In this document: in pieces, positions 28,906 to 39,811 of the stretch
How the letters are laid out: each line of letters begins with the position of its first letter
How positions within the stretch are numbered: the first letter of the stretch is position 1
Assembly (NCBI GenBank): GCA_029006135.1
Contig: JAQXGE010000045.1
Location: forward strand, 82,800-146,799
Reading direction: 5' to 3'
Length of the DNA: 64,000 nucleotides
Source of the DNA: Oscillospiraceae bacterium
GTDB taxonomy: Bacteria; Bacillota; Clostridia; Oscillospirales; Ruminococcaceae
The notes under the pieces: generated by a model
Seen by the model: the letters and a program-made list of their open reading frames with translations, nothing else
Databases searched by the model: none
Told to the model about the DNA's origin: nothing
Position numbers and translations under genes: made by a program

Positions 28906-30831
28906 TTACTGATGTTTTTTCTCGAGGCTGTCGAGTTCCTGCATCCACAGCGCGTTGCAGGCGTCACTGGGCATGCGCCAGTCGGCGCGGGGACTTAGGG
29001 TGACGGAACCGACCTTGGGACCGTCCGGCAGACAGCTTCTCTTAAACTGCTGCGCAAAGAAACGACGATAGAAATTCTTCAGCCAAGCAAGAAGAACTTC
29101 TGGTTCGTAACGCCCTTCAAAAGCGCGCAGCGCCAGGTGATAAATCTTTTTGGGGCCAAAGCCGAAGCGCAGAACATAATAAAGATAGAAGTCATGAAGC
29201 TCATAAGGACCAACCAGTTTCTCGGTCTGCTGGCTGAAAGAGCCGTCTTTGGCGGCAGGCAACAGCTCGGGACTTACTGGGGTATCCAGGATATCAAGCA
29301 GGACGCTGCTCAGTGTTTCACTGCCGCAGGTATCGGCCACATAACGGACAATATGGCGCACCAGCGTTTTGGGAACGCCGGCATTGACACCGTACATACT
29401 CATGTGGTCGCCGTTATAAGTGGCCCAGCCAAGTGCCAGCTCGCTCAAATCGCCTGTGCCAATGACGAACCCGCCATTTTTGTTGGCATAATCCATTAGT
29501 TCCAGCGTGCGAACACGGGCCTGACAGTTTTCGTACGTCACATCATAAGTCTGCGGGTCCTGATCGATATCTGCAAAATGGCTCTGGACGGTGGCGGTGA
29601 TGTTGATTTCCTTAAAGGTGACGTCCAATGCTTCGCACAGGATTTCTGCGTTGGAACGGGTGCGCTTGGTCGTACCGAAGCAGGGCATTGTGATAGCTAC
29701 GATATCATGGGGGCTTCGTCCCAAAACTCGACAGGCACGCACGGCAACCAAAAGGGCAAGACAGGAATCGAGACCGCCGGAAATGCCGACAACTGCACAC
29801 TTGGCATGGGTGTGTTCCATACGCTTGGCAAGACCCTCGGCCTGAATGCGAAGAATCAGTTCACACCGTTCGGCACGAGCGGCATTGTCACGCGGAACAA
29901 AAGGCGTTGGGGAAACAGCACGGCTCAAGGAATTTACCACCATATCGAGATCAAAGGAAACCGTGGTGTAACCGTCAGTCTGCGGCTCGAACGTCGTGTT
30001 GCGGGTGCGTTCCTGTACCATGCGCCCCAAATCCAGTTCGGTACTGGCGCGCCCTTGTTCAAAGGGCGAAGACTCTGCCAGAAGCGAGCCGTTTTCCGCG
30101 ATAAGGTTGTGAGCGGCAAAGGTCATATCGGTTGTGCTTTCCCCGTGACCAGCATCGGCATAAAGGTAACAGCAAAGCAGACGCGCACTCTGTCCGCAGA
30201 CAAGGTCCCGCCGGTAGGCAGCTTTTCCAACCGTCTCATCACTGGCGGAAAGATTGGCAATTACCGTTGCTCCCGCCAAAGCGTGGGAGCAGCTGGGCGG
30301 GATGGGCGCCCAAAGGTCCTCGCAGATTTCAACGCCAAGCACAAACTCCGGCATCTGGCGGCAGGCAAAAAGCAGATTTGTTCCGAACAGTGTTTTTTGA
30401 CCAGCAAACTCAACTGGAAGCGCCGCGGCAGGGCCGGGCACAAAATGACGCTTTTCGTAAAACTCACTGTAATTAGGCAGATGTGTTTTGGGAACAAGGC
30501 CAAGCAGAGCACCGTCACAAACAACCGCTGCGCAATTGTAAAGCTTGCCGTTATGACGCATCGGCAAGCCAACAACAGTGACAAGGTTCAGACCGCGGCT
30601 TGCGTTCAGAATATCGCAGAGCCCCTGTTCGGCCCCGCGGATTAAGGTCTCCTGCAAAAACAAATCGCTGCAGGTGTAACCAGTCAGAGTAAATTCCGGC
30701 AGGCAGAGCAGCTGAATACTCTGCTCTGCCGCCTGCTGCATGGCTTTAATGATTTCCTGTGTGTTATAAGCAACATCGGCTACACGGAGGCTGGGAGATA
30801 CCGCCGCAGCACGAAGGAAGCCATATTTCAT
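28906..30831 (-). CDS. nadE: glutamine-dependent NAD+ synthetase
   Basis: N-terminal nitrilase domain (LCLPEFTLTGYTCSDLF) and synthetase SGGLDSCLALLVAVRA, GTGDLSELALGWATYNGDHMSMYGVN. Confidence 0.95.
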   Translation of the reverse strand: MKYGFLRAAAVSPSLRVADVAYNTQEIIKAMQQAAEQSIQLLCLPEFTLTGYTCSDLFLQETLIRGAEQGLCDILNASRGLNLVTVVGLPMRHNGKLYNCAAVVCDGALLGLVPKTHLPNYSEFYEKRHFVPGPAAALPVEFAGQKTLFGTNLLFACRQMPEFVLGVEICEDLWAPIPPSCSHALAGATVIANLSASDETVGKAAYRRDLVCGQSARLLCCYLYADAGHGESTTDMTFAAHNLIAENGSLLAESSPFEQGRASTELDLGRMVQERTRNTTFEPQTDGYTTVSFDLDMVVNSLSRAVSPTPFVPRDNAARAERCELILRIQAEGLAKRMEHTHAKCAVVGISGGLDSCLALLVAVRACRVLGRSPHDIVAITMPCFGTTKRTRSNAEILCEALDVTFKEINITATVQSHFADIDQDPQTYDVTYENCQARVRTLELMDYANKNGGFVIGTGDLSELALGWATYNGDHMSMYGVNAGVPKTLVRHIVRYVADTCGSETLSSVLLDILDTPVSPELLPAAKDGSFSQQTEKLVGPYELHDFYLYYVLRFGFGPKKIYHLALRAFEGRYEPEVLLAWLKNFYRRFFAQQFKRSCLPDGPKVGSVTLSPRADWRMPSDACNALWMQELDSLEKKHQ

Positions 30832-30979
30832 TTCAATCATCCTTTTCAATCCATTTGACTGTATCATACCACACAGAGTCCCCTTACTGCAAGGCAAAAA
30901 CCACAGTAAAAGATGCGAACATTTTTGCGGCAGACAGCCAGAGGGGAATATCCTGCAAACTTACGTTTGTATTTTCATA

Positions 30980-31011
30980 AAAACTGCCGTCCCGTATAGG
31001 ACGGCAGTTTT
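30980..31011 (-). terminator. Intrinsic terminator at end of the asd-dapA-dapB-capA-ACT gene string
   Basis: aaaactgccgtcc cgtata ggacggcagtttt. Confidence 0.8.
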
Positions 31012-31019
31012 GCTTCATT

Positions 31020-31475
31020 TTACAGCTCAAAAGCGGCGGTCAGAGCAGTCAGAGCGGCATCCTCGTCCTGCTGACGGATTAGAAGAGAAATGTCCAAATC
31101 ACTGGTCGTAATCAGCACAATCTCAACGCCGGCACCGGCCAAGGCGCTCAGAGCGCGAGCTGCCACACCACAGCTTGTTACCATTTCCTCACCAAACAGA
31201 TTGACTTTGGCATAGCCGCCGGAAATCAGCGGCGGGTTCGTCTTAGCAGCTTCAGGAAGTGCTTTCATCACTGCCGCAAAATTGGAGTAACTTGTGGTGA
31301 AACTGAAGTCGACAACATCGCCGCGCGGCGCGCTCTGGCAGATCATATCAACCACAATCCCTGCTTTGGCAAAAACGTCCAGATGCTCTGCGAGACTCTG
31401 TGCGCTGTACTGCGCACCGGGAAAAGTTGTGAGCATAATATTCTGCTCACTGGTGATTTTGCTGACACCGTACAT
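31020..31475 (-). CDS. standalone ACT-domain protein resembling an aspartokinase regulatory region
   Basis: 152 aa; MYGVSKITSEQNIMLTTFPGAQYSAQSLAEHLDVFAKAGIVVDMICQSAP ... GVAARALSALAGAGVEIVLITTSDLDISLLI resembles tandem aspartokinase ACT domains; no kinase domain. Confidence 0.75.
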   Translation of the reverse strand: MYGVSKITSEQNIMLTTFPGAQYSAQSLAEHLDVFAKAGIVVDMICQSAPRGDVVDFSFTTSYSNFAAVMKALPEAAKTNPPLISGGYAKVNLFGEEMVTSCGVAARALSALAGAGVEIVLITTSDLDISLLIRQQDEDAALTALTAAFEL

Positions 31476-31496
31476 GGTAAAACACCCTTTCGTAAT

Positions 31497-32714
31497 TTAT
31501 TCTAATGTCAGAAATTCTGCATCAATGGAATCCGTTAAGACTTGTTCGATGTATGCACGGCTCAAAGCAAAGTTCCCGTGAGCCGCGCCCATTTCATCCG
31601 TATAATCCCGGTAAAGGCCAACCCGGATATTTGCGTAATGTGCTTCGTACTGTGTGATGACAGGGTGGAGTTTGGGTTCAAGCAGAACTGTCTCGCTGCG
31701 GCCGTCAGGCTGCGTGGTTTTCTCGAATGTGATATCAAGAATGGCGCCAATCATATTATCCGGCGACGCCTGCGCATTGATAAAGTTGCCTAAAGAGTAG
31801 GCAACAAAGGCAGTGCGCTCGTCGGAAGCTGTCAGCCATTGGGCGGTTTGCGTCACATGGGGATGAGTGCCGATGATCAGGTCTGCACCCTGGTCTGCCA
31901 GCCATTGGGCTGTCTCACGCTGGGAATCGGTCGGCGTGTGGCTGCCTTCAACGCCCCAGTGACAGCTCACAATCAGAACATCGCAATTGGGACGAACATC
32001 CGAAATCTGCTTGGAAATGATATCACGCTGGTTTAAGTAAACGACTCCGTAGTCTGTGCCTTGCGGCGTGGGGATACCGTTGGTGGATTCGGTGTAAGAA
32101 AGATATCCGAAAGTGATTCCGTTGACAGTTTGGTAAGCATAGTTATCATATGTGTCCAGATTATAGAATCCCATGGAAACAACGTCTTGCGGCATTGCGG
32201 CCCAGTGCTGGCGTGAGGACGCGATTCCATTGGCGCCCTTGTCATAGCTGTGGTTATTGGATAAACTGAAAACGCGAAAACCCACGTCATAGAGCGCGTT
32301 GGTGATATCGCCCGGAGTGGAAAAACAGGGGTACCCGGAAGGTTCAAAGTCATCGTTCACCAATGTCTCCTGATTGAGCCAGTTAATATCAAACTGCGCA
32401 TAAAAATCCCGCATGTTTTCGTAGGCAGGCATGAAATCATATCCGCCGTTCGTACCTCTGGCCCGAGCCTGGTTGTAGATTCCCTCGTGAATCAAATTGT
32501 CACCAGTGGCGGAAAAACGTACAGTTGTCACCGTTGGTTCGGGCTCAGGGGTAGGGTCTGGCGTTGGGAGCGGGGTTGGCGCGGCAGAAATTTCCGTGGC
32601 GGGAGGCGCAGAAGCCGGAATGATTGCCCGCCCAAAAAGGAACGAACCGCCTATGATAACAGCTGCTCCAATGATTGCAGTAAGCACAGCAATCCGACGG
32701 CCACTCAGATGCAT
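31497..32714 (-). CDS. CapA family protein (poly-gamma-glutamate synthesis/metallophosphatase-like)
   Basis: N-terminal TM, Pro/Thr/Glu linker, FSATGDNLIHEGIY, NWLNQETLV, LSNNHSYDKG, SCHWGVEGSHTPT, IIGTHPHV. Confidence 0.88.
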   Translation of the reverse strand: MHLSGRRIAVLTAIIGAAVIIGGSFLFGRAIIPASAPPATEISAAPTPLPTPDPTPEPEPTVTTVRFSATGDNLIHEGIYNQARARGTNGGYDFMPAYENMRDFYAQFDINWLNQETLVNDDFEPSGYPCFSTPGDITNALYDVGFRVFSLSNNHSYDKGANGIASSRQHWAAMPQDVVSMGFYNLDTYDNYAYQTVNGITFGYLSYTESTNGIPTPQGTDYGVVYLNQRDIISKQISDVRPNCDVLIVSCHWGVEGSHTPTDSQRETAQWLADQGADLIIGTHPHVTQTAQWLTASDERTAFVAYSLGNFINAQASPDNMIGAILDITFEKTTQPDGRSETVLLEPKLHPVITQYEAHYANIRVGLYRDYTDEMGAAHGNFALSRAYIEQVLTDSIDAEFLTLE

Positions 32715-33478
32715 TGCATTTTCCCTTTCAAAAGATCAGACATTGTATAATAGCCCGGCGCACGCCCATCCAGGAACAGCGCGGCCTGCACGGCACCATC
32801 TGCGAAAACGCCTCGGCTCTGGGCTACATGGCTGATAGTGACGACCTCTTCTGGCCCGCAGAACAGCACATCGTGATCACCCACGATGCCTCCGCCGCGC
32901 ACTGAGCTGATTCCCAGTTCCTGCGAACCGCGCTTTTGGCGCACGGCATGGCGGTCATAGACATATTCATAACGGCCATCTGCCTCATCGTTGATGGCAT
33001 CGGCAATCATAAGAGCGGTACCGCTCGGAGCATCAAGTTTGTTGCGATGATGCTTCTCTACGATTTCGACGTCAAACTCACTTCCCAGCAGTCGGCTGGC
33101 TTCCCTTGCAAGCTCAATCAGAACGTTAATGCCTACCGACATATTGGCGCTGCGGAACACAGGGACTTTTTCGCTGGCTTGTTCAATAACGGCTTCATCA
33201 TCCTTGCTCAGACCGGTGGAACAAAGGACACAGGCCATTCCGTGCGCGGCGCAGTAACGTGCTGCGCCGACCGCACCAGCGGGGGACGTGAAATCAATCA
33301 CTACACCGGAAATTCCCTCCGGAAGTGCGTCCAGGGAGCTATAGACGGGAATTTCCCCGACATTTCCGTCATTCTGGTCTACGCCGGCCACAATGCGGCA
33401 ATCTGTCCGAACGCTGATTTTATCGACAAGAGCGCGGCCCATACGACCGCAGATGCCCTGAATAATGAGGTTGGTCAT
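32705..33478 (-). CDS. dapB: 4-hydroxy-tetrahydrodipicolinate reductase
   Basis: MTNLIIQGICGRMGRALVDKI, VVIDFTSPAG, EIVEKHHRNKLDAPSGTALMIADAI. Confidence 0.95.
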   Translation of the reverse strand: MTNLIIQGICGRMGRALVDKISVRTDCRIVAGVDQNDGNVGEIPVYSSLDALPEGISGVVIDFTSPAGAVGAARYCAAHGMACVLCSTGLSKDDEAVIEQASEKVPVFRSANMSVGINVLIELAREASRLLGSEFDVEIVEKHHRNKLDAPSGTALMIADAINDEADGRYEYVYDRHAVRQKRGSQELGISSVRGGGIVGDHDVLFCGPEEVVTISHVAQSRGVFADGAVQAALFLDGRAPGYYTMSDLLKGKMQCI

Positions 33479-33559
33479 TTTTGCTTCCTTTCCCGCATCA
33501 AAACGCGAAACAGACCCGCGGCGCCGCAAGGAAAAAGCGGTACTGCGGGCCTGCTGTTT

Positions 33560-34453
33560 TTATTCTTTCAAAATGCCGTAAGCAGTCATTGCATTTTCAA
33601 GTTCTTTTTGAACCTTTTCGGACGGGTCAACGAGCGGCAAACGCAGTGGACCGGCATTCCAGCCAAGGCGGTTCATGGCCCACTTGACCGGGATGGGGTT
33701 TACATCGGCAAACAGGGCATGGCAGAGCGGAAGAGCTTCAAGCTGAAGAGCAAGGCTCTTTGCAGTATCACCCGCAAACCAGGAGGCACAAATATCATGC
33801 GCCTGCTGAGGAGCAACATTCGAAAGAACACTGATAACGCCTTTGCCGCCCAGAGAGAGGATTGGCACGATTTGGTCATCATTTCCGGAGTAAATATTCA
33901 GCTCATCTTTACAAAGTGCTGCAATTTCAGCAATCTGAGAGATGTTGCCGCTGGCTTCCTTGACCGCATTGATGTTAGGCAGTTTGGACAGTTCTGCCAA
34001 TGTGGAAGGCAGAAGATTGACGCCTGTGCGGGAAGGAACATTATAGATAATGCAGGGCAGGGAAGTGGCGTTTGCAATGGCGGTATAATGCGCAAGCAAT
34101 CCTGCCTGACTGGTTTTATTGTAATAGGGCGTAACCAGAAGAAGAGCGTCCACACCGGTCTGTTCCGCTTCACGGGTAAGCTGGATAGCAAAGGCTGTAT
34201 CATTCGAGCCGGTTCCGGCAATGACGGGAACGCGGTGTGCAGTATGACTTACAGCAAAGCGGATGCATTCGAGATGCTCATCGTGGTCGAGCGCTGCGGA
34301 TTCACCAGTGGTTCCACAGATAACAATCGCATCAGTGTGGTGGGCAATTTGATAATCAATCAACCGACCCAGTTCTTCAAAATTAACGGTGCCGTCCGCG
34401 TGCATCGGAGTGATAATGGCAACAGCTGCTCCGGTGAAAACGGGTTGTTTCAT
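33560..34453 (-). CDS. dapA: 4-hydroxy-tetrahydrodipicolinate synthase
   Basis: AVAIITPMHADGTVNFEELGRLIDYQI, ICGTTGESAALDHDEH, LLVTPYYNKTSQAGL, IIYNVPSRTGVN, AVKEASGN. Confidence 0.96.
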   Translation of the reverse strand: MKQPVFTGAAVAIITPMHADGTVNFEELGRLIDYQIAHHTDAIVICGTTGESAALDHDEHLECIRFAVSHTAHRVPVIAGTGSNDTAFAIQLTREAEQTGVDALLLVTPYYNKTSQAGLLAHYTAIANATSLPCIIYNVPSRTGVNLLPSTLAELSKLPNINAVKEASGNISQIAEIAALCKDELNIYSGNDDQIVPILSLGGKGVISVLSNVAPQQAHDICASWFAGDTAKSLALQLEALPLCHALFADVNPIPVKWAMNRLGWNAGPLRLPLVDPSEKVQKELENAMTAYGILKE

Positions 34454-34486
34454 GAAATGTTTCTCCTTTCACAGTATCAGAAAGAA

Positions 34487-35566
34487 TTAATCAAAATAGC
34501 CTTTCACGGCCAGCAGTTCGGCCAGCAGCACGCCGCCGCCTGCTGCACCACGCAGTGTATTATGGGAAAGGCAGACGAACTTGTAGTCGTACTGGGTATC
34601 CTCACGCAGGCGGCCGATGCTGACGGCCATGCCGTTTTCGATCATACGATCGAGCTTAGGCTGAGGGCGGTCATTTTCCTCAAAGTAATGAAGGAATTGC
34701 TTGGGAGCACTGGGAAGTTCAAGCTCCTGTGCAGGGCCGCGGAACTCTTTCCATGCTTTAAGGATTTCCTCTTTGGTGGGTTTTTTCTCAAAGCTTACAA
34801 ATACGGCGCCCATGTGACCATCGGAAACGGGGACGCGCAGGCACTGTGCGGTGATGGAAGGCTTTTCAGCATTTACAATGCGATCGCCCTCAATGTGGCC
34901 CCACAGCTTGAGAGGCTCCTGCTCACTCTTTTCCTCTTCACCGCCAATGTAGGGAATTACATTGTCAAGAATTTCCGGGAATGTATCAAAGTTTTTGCCT
35001 GCACCGGAAATGGCCTGATAAGTGCAGACCAAGCATTTCGTTACGCCGTAATCCTTCATCAGCGGATGCAGCGCAGGGACATAGCTCTGAAGGCTGCAGT
35101 TCGACTTAACTGCAATAAAGCCGCGCTTGGTGCCCAGGCGTTTGCGCTGAGCGGGAATGATATTCACATGGTCCGCGTTGATTTCGGGCACCACCATCGG
35201 CACATCCGGAGTGAAGCGGTGAGCACTGTTGTTGGATACAACAGGACACTCTGCGCGTGCATAGGCCTCCTCAAGAGCTTTAATCTCATCCTTCTTCATG
35301 TTGACGGCACAGAATACAAAATCAACCTGTGCAGCAACTTCCTCAACGTGGGAGGCATCCAACACGACCATACTGCGGACAGATTCCGGCATCGGAGTCT
35401 GCATCATCCAGCGGCTTCCAACGGCTTCTTCATAGGTCTTACCTGCAGAACGGCTTGATGCTGCCACAGCGGTCAGCTTGAACCAGGGATGATTTTCCAG
35501 CAGGGTGACAAAGCGCTGACCTACCATGCCGGTTGCGCCAACGACGCCGACTTTGTACTGTTTCAT
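34487..35566 (-). CDS. asd: aspartate-semialdehyde dehydrogenase
   Basis: KVGVVGATGMVGQRFVTLLENHPWFKLTAVAASSRSAGKTY, VKSNCSLQSYVPAL, VCTYQAISGAGK. Confidence 0.96.
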   Translation of the reverse strand: MKQYKVGVVGATGMVGQRFVTLLENHPWFKLTAVAASSRSAGKTYEEAVGSRWMMQTPMPESVRSMVVLDASHVEEVAAQVDFVFCAVNMKKDEIKALEEAYARAECPVVSNNSAHRFTPDVPMVVPEINADHVNIIPAQRKRLGTKRGFIAVKSNCSLQSYVPALHPLMKDYGVTKCLVCTYQAISGAGKNFDTFPEILDNVIPYIGGEEEKSEQEPLKLWGHIEGDRIVNAEKPSITAQCLRVPVSDGHMGAVFVSFEKKPTKEEILKAWKEFRGPAQELELPSAPKQFLHYFEENDRPQPKLDRMIENGMAVSIGRLREDTQYDYKFVCLSHNTLRGAAGGGVLLAELLAVKGYFD

Positions 35567-35682
35567 TTGAAAAGCCTACCTTTCTCTTTCCCATTCCCAT
35601 TCATATGCGTCTGATTTGCAAGGCTTGCGGGGAATTTTGCGCAGCCGCCGCAAATTTTATTTCGGTTTTTCTATACATAATA

Positions 35683-35706
35683 AAAAAACCGGCTTGAAAA
35701 CCGGCA
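35683..35706 (-). terminator. Riboswitch expression-platform terminator
   Basis: Minus strand gccggtt ttca agccggt followed by TTTTTTT, between aptamer and asd. Confidence 0.65.
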
Positions 35707-35734
35707 CAAAATGCAATATAATGATATATCGCAT

Positions 35735-35910
35735 GACACAGCGCAACACACCCTTCCCGGTGTGACAGTCCCGCTCCTGTTCGGTAACGGACCCAGGCTG
35801 GATGCGTGCCGTGCATCGCCTTCGGCGGATGCCCCTTTCGCTGCCCGTAAAGCCTTGGCAGGCCAATCTCGGGTGGCTACTGATGGAATCCGCACCTCTG
35901 TGCCGCGGAA
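35735..35910 (-). ncRNA. Lysine riboswitch (L-box) upstream of asd
   Basis: Minus strand carries L-box conserved blocks in order: cagaggtgcggattccatcagtagccacccgag ... gcgaaaggggcatccgccgaaggcgatgc ... ctgggtccgttaccgaacaggagcgggactgtcac; P1 gcacag pairs with ctgtgt. Confidence 0.93.
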
Positions 35911-35915
35911 GGTAT

Positions 35916-35944
35916 TTGTACCCGTCCGCTTTCATCAATAATAG
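35916..35944 (+). promoter_or_regulatory. Candidate sigma-A promoter for queA operon, overlapping the opposing asd promoter
   Basis: Plus strand TTGTAC - 17 nt - TAATAG. Confidence 0.4.
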
Positions 35945-35966
35945 CATTGCGGAACCCGCTTGTCAA
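35938..35966 (-). promoter_or_regulatory. sigma-A promoter for lysine-riboswitch/asd operon
   Basis: Minus strand TTGACA - 17 nt - TATTAT just upstream of the aptamer. Confidence 0.75.
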
Positions 35967-35986
35967 CGCAAAAAAGGAAGCAAACG

Positions 35987-38199
<2,213 letters not shown>

Positions 38200-38275
38200 T
38201 TTACCCTCTTGCGGTTTTTCTATAAACTTTGTATAATAAAAGAAATAATGTAAAAACAATTAAGGAGTTTTCACC

Positions 38276-38635
38276 ATGATTCAATTCTTGAGCACCGAGA
38301 CCAGCAGCACTGCAAGCCTGCTTATCAGCTTTCTGCCGATGATTCTCATCATCGTCTTTATGTACCTCATCCTTTGGCTGCCCCAGCGCAAGCAGGACAA
38401 GAAAGATGCCGCGATGCGTGCTTCCATTGAAGTAGGCGATACCGTTGTCACCATCGGTGGCGTGGTCGGCCGTGTGGCTGCCATCAACGAGAAGGATGAT
38501 ACTTTCATTCTGGAAACCACCAGCGACCGTGTGAAGATTCGTTTCCGCCGCTCTGCCATCTCTTCTGTTGAGAAGCTGGATATGGGCAACGGCAAGGATG
38601 ATTCTAAGAAGAACGCTCCCGCCAAGAAGAACTGA
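38276..38635 (+). CDS. yajC: preprotein translocase subunit YajC
   Basis: N-terminal TM, YLILWLPQRKQDKKDAAMRASIEVGDTVVTIGGVVGRVAAI. Confidence 0.92.
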   Translation: MIQFLSTETSSTASLLISFLPMILIIVFMYLILWLPQRKQDKKDAAMRASIEVGDTVVTIGGVVGRVAAINEKDDTFILETTSDRVKIRFRRSAISSVEKLDMGNGKDDSKKNAPAKKN

Positions 38636-38656
38636 TTCAACTTCAAAAAGCATAAC

Positions 38657-38701
38657 AAAACGCCCCCTTGCATAGGTTTTTACCATGCAAGGGGGCGTTT
38701 T
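38657..38701 (+). terminator. Intrinsic terminator after yajC
   Basis: 17-bp perfect stem aaaacgcccccttgcat / atgcaagggggcgtttt. Confidence 0.85.
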
Positions 38702-38702
38702 T

Positions 38703-39149
38703 ATGGCTGCAAAGAGTTCAAGGACCCATTCTCCGAAGCAAAAAAAGCCTGGCGGCAAGCGCCGCACTAACCCGGCACTCGTTCTTTTGTACAGCTTTGG
38801 GTGTGGAACGGGTGCGGCAATGATTTTACTGGCGATAATGGCACAGATATTTTCCCATACAGCTCTATCTCTCGATCTCGTCAGACCTTTTGCCAGCGCT
38901 GCGGCTGCGGTCGGAGCATTGATTTCCGGGTATCTTCTGGCTAATGGACTGCAGCAGAAAAGACTGTTTTGCGGTGCGGCAAGCGGAGGATTCTTTTGTC
39001 TCTGTCTGCTGTGCGCCACTCTCATTCAAGGACTGACACCTGCCATAGACCAGAGCTCTGCAACGATGCTTGCTTCACTTTTGCTTGGCGGAACAATAGG
39101 CGGTGGTCTTAGTGCACTGGGAGCGCCCTCTGGCGTTTCCCGACATTGA
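38703..39149 (+). CDS. TIGR04086 family membrane protein
   Basis: 148 aa, four predicted TMs; NPALVLLYSFGCGTGAAMILLAIMAQIF ... GALISGYLLANGLQQKRLFCGAASGGFF; position after yajC. Confidence 0.65.
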   Translation: MAAKSSRTHSPKQKKPGGKRRTNPALVLLYSFGCGTGAAMILLAIMAQIFSHTALSLDLVRPFASAAAAVGALISGYLLANGLQQKRLFCGAASGGFFCLCLLCATLIQGLTPAIDQSSATMLASLLLGGTIGGGLSALGAPSGVSRH

Positions 39150-39811
39150 TGCGCGCCGCAGTGGTTCGGTCCGGCCGCCCCCGAATGCCCGTACAGCGTC
39201 AGGCGGCTAAGCCACCGACAACAACGCCGCAGAACCGCAAAGCCAAGCAACCCCGAATAATTCCATATCTTTTGACCATCGCCTTTTTGTTTGGCTATCT
39301 TGCAGGGATTCCTCTGGGACGCATTGAAACGGTCGGATATGGGACAGCGCTGGCGAAATATTACATGGAACCGTCAAATTTCCAAAAATTCTCTTCCGCG
39401 TTCACGGGGCTCTTCTCCGGGGCATTTCTTCAGTCCACCTGGGTGCTGCTTTGCGGCTTTCATATTGGCGGAGAAACTTTACTGGCTGTATTCTTTGCGT
39501 CCAAAGGAATTTTGATGGGATTATGTGCTTCCTGCGTTTATCTGACGGGCGGCGCTCATGCACTCTTTGAGCACTGGCTCATAACTTGCTTGCCGGATCT
39601 TGCGCTATTTTTCGCCATGCTCTGGCTTTCAATCTGGGCGTGCCGTTTAAGTGGTTTTCTGCGTCATATGGCTTTGAACGGCGGAAGAAAAATCCTGGCA
39701 GGGGAGATGCGCCAGCTGCTGTTTCATTATTTGATTACAGTGGCACTTTGTACAGCGATATGTGCTTTCTGTGCCGGGTTAGATGTCTTCTTCGTCCGAA
39801 TCCTGTTCTAA
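39146..39811 (+). CDS. polytopic membrane protein, SpoIIM-like
   Basis: Cytosolic N-terminus then several TMs; LFGYLAGIPLG...FSGAFLQSTWVLLCGFHIGGETLLAVFFASKGILMGLCASCVY resembles the SpoIIM/DUF95 layout; adjacent to an xer-type recombinase as in Bacillus. Confidence 0.55.
   Translation: MMRAAVVRSGRPRMPVQRQAAKPPTTTPQNRKAKQPRIIPYLLTIAFLFGYLAGIPLGRIETVGYGTALAKYYMEPSNFQKFSSAFTGLFSGAFLQSTWVLLCGFHIGGETLLAVFFASKGILMGLCASCVYLTGGAHALFEHWLITCLPDLALFFAMLWLSIWACRLSGFLRHMALNGGRKILAGEMRQLLFHYLITVALCTAICAFCAGLDVFFVRILF

Noticed and set aside
29578-30645. 355-aa plus-strand ORF inside nadE
   Set aside because: Antisense shadow of a well-supported gene.
32936-35458. 840-aa plus-strand ORF antisense to dapB/dapA/asd
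   Set aside because: Covers three well-supported genes on the opposite strand; low-complexity composition typical of a shadow frame; no SD or recognisable domain.
35657-35947. Short ORFs on both strands in the region upstream of asd
   Set aside because: Interval is explained by the lysine riboswitch and its terminator.
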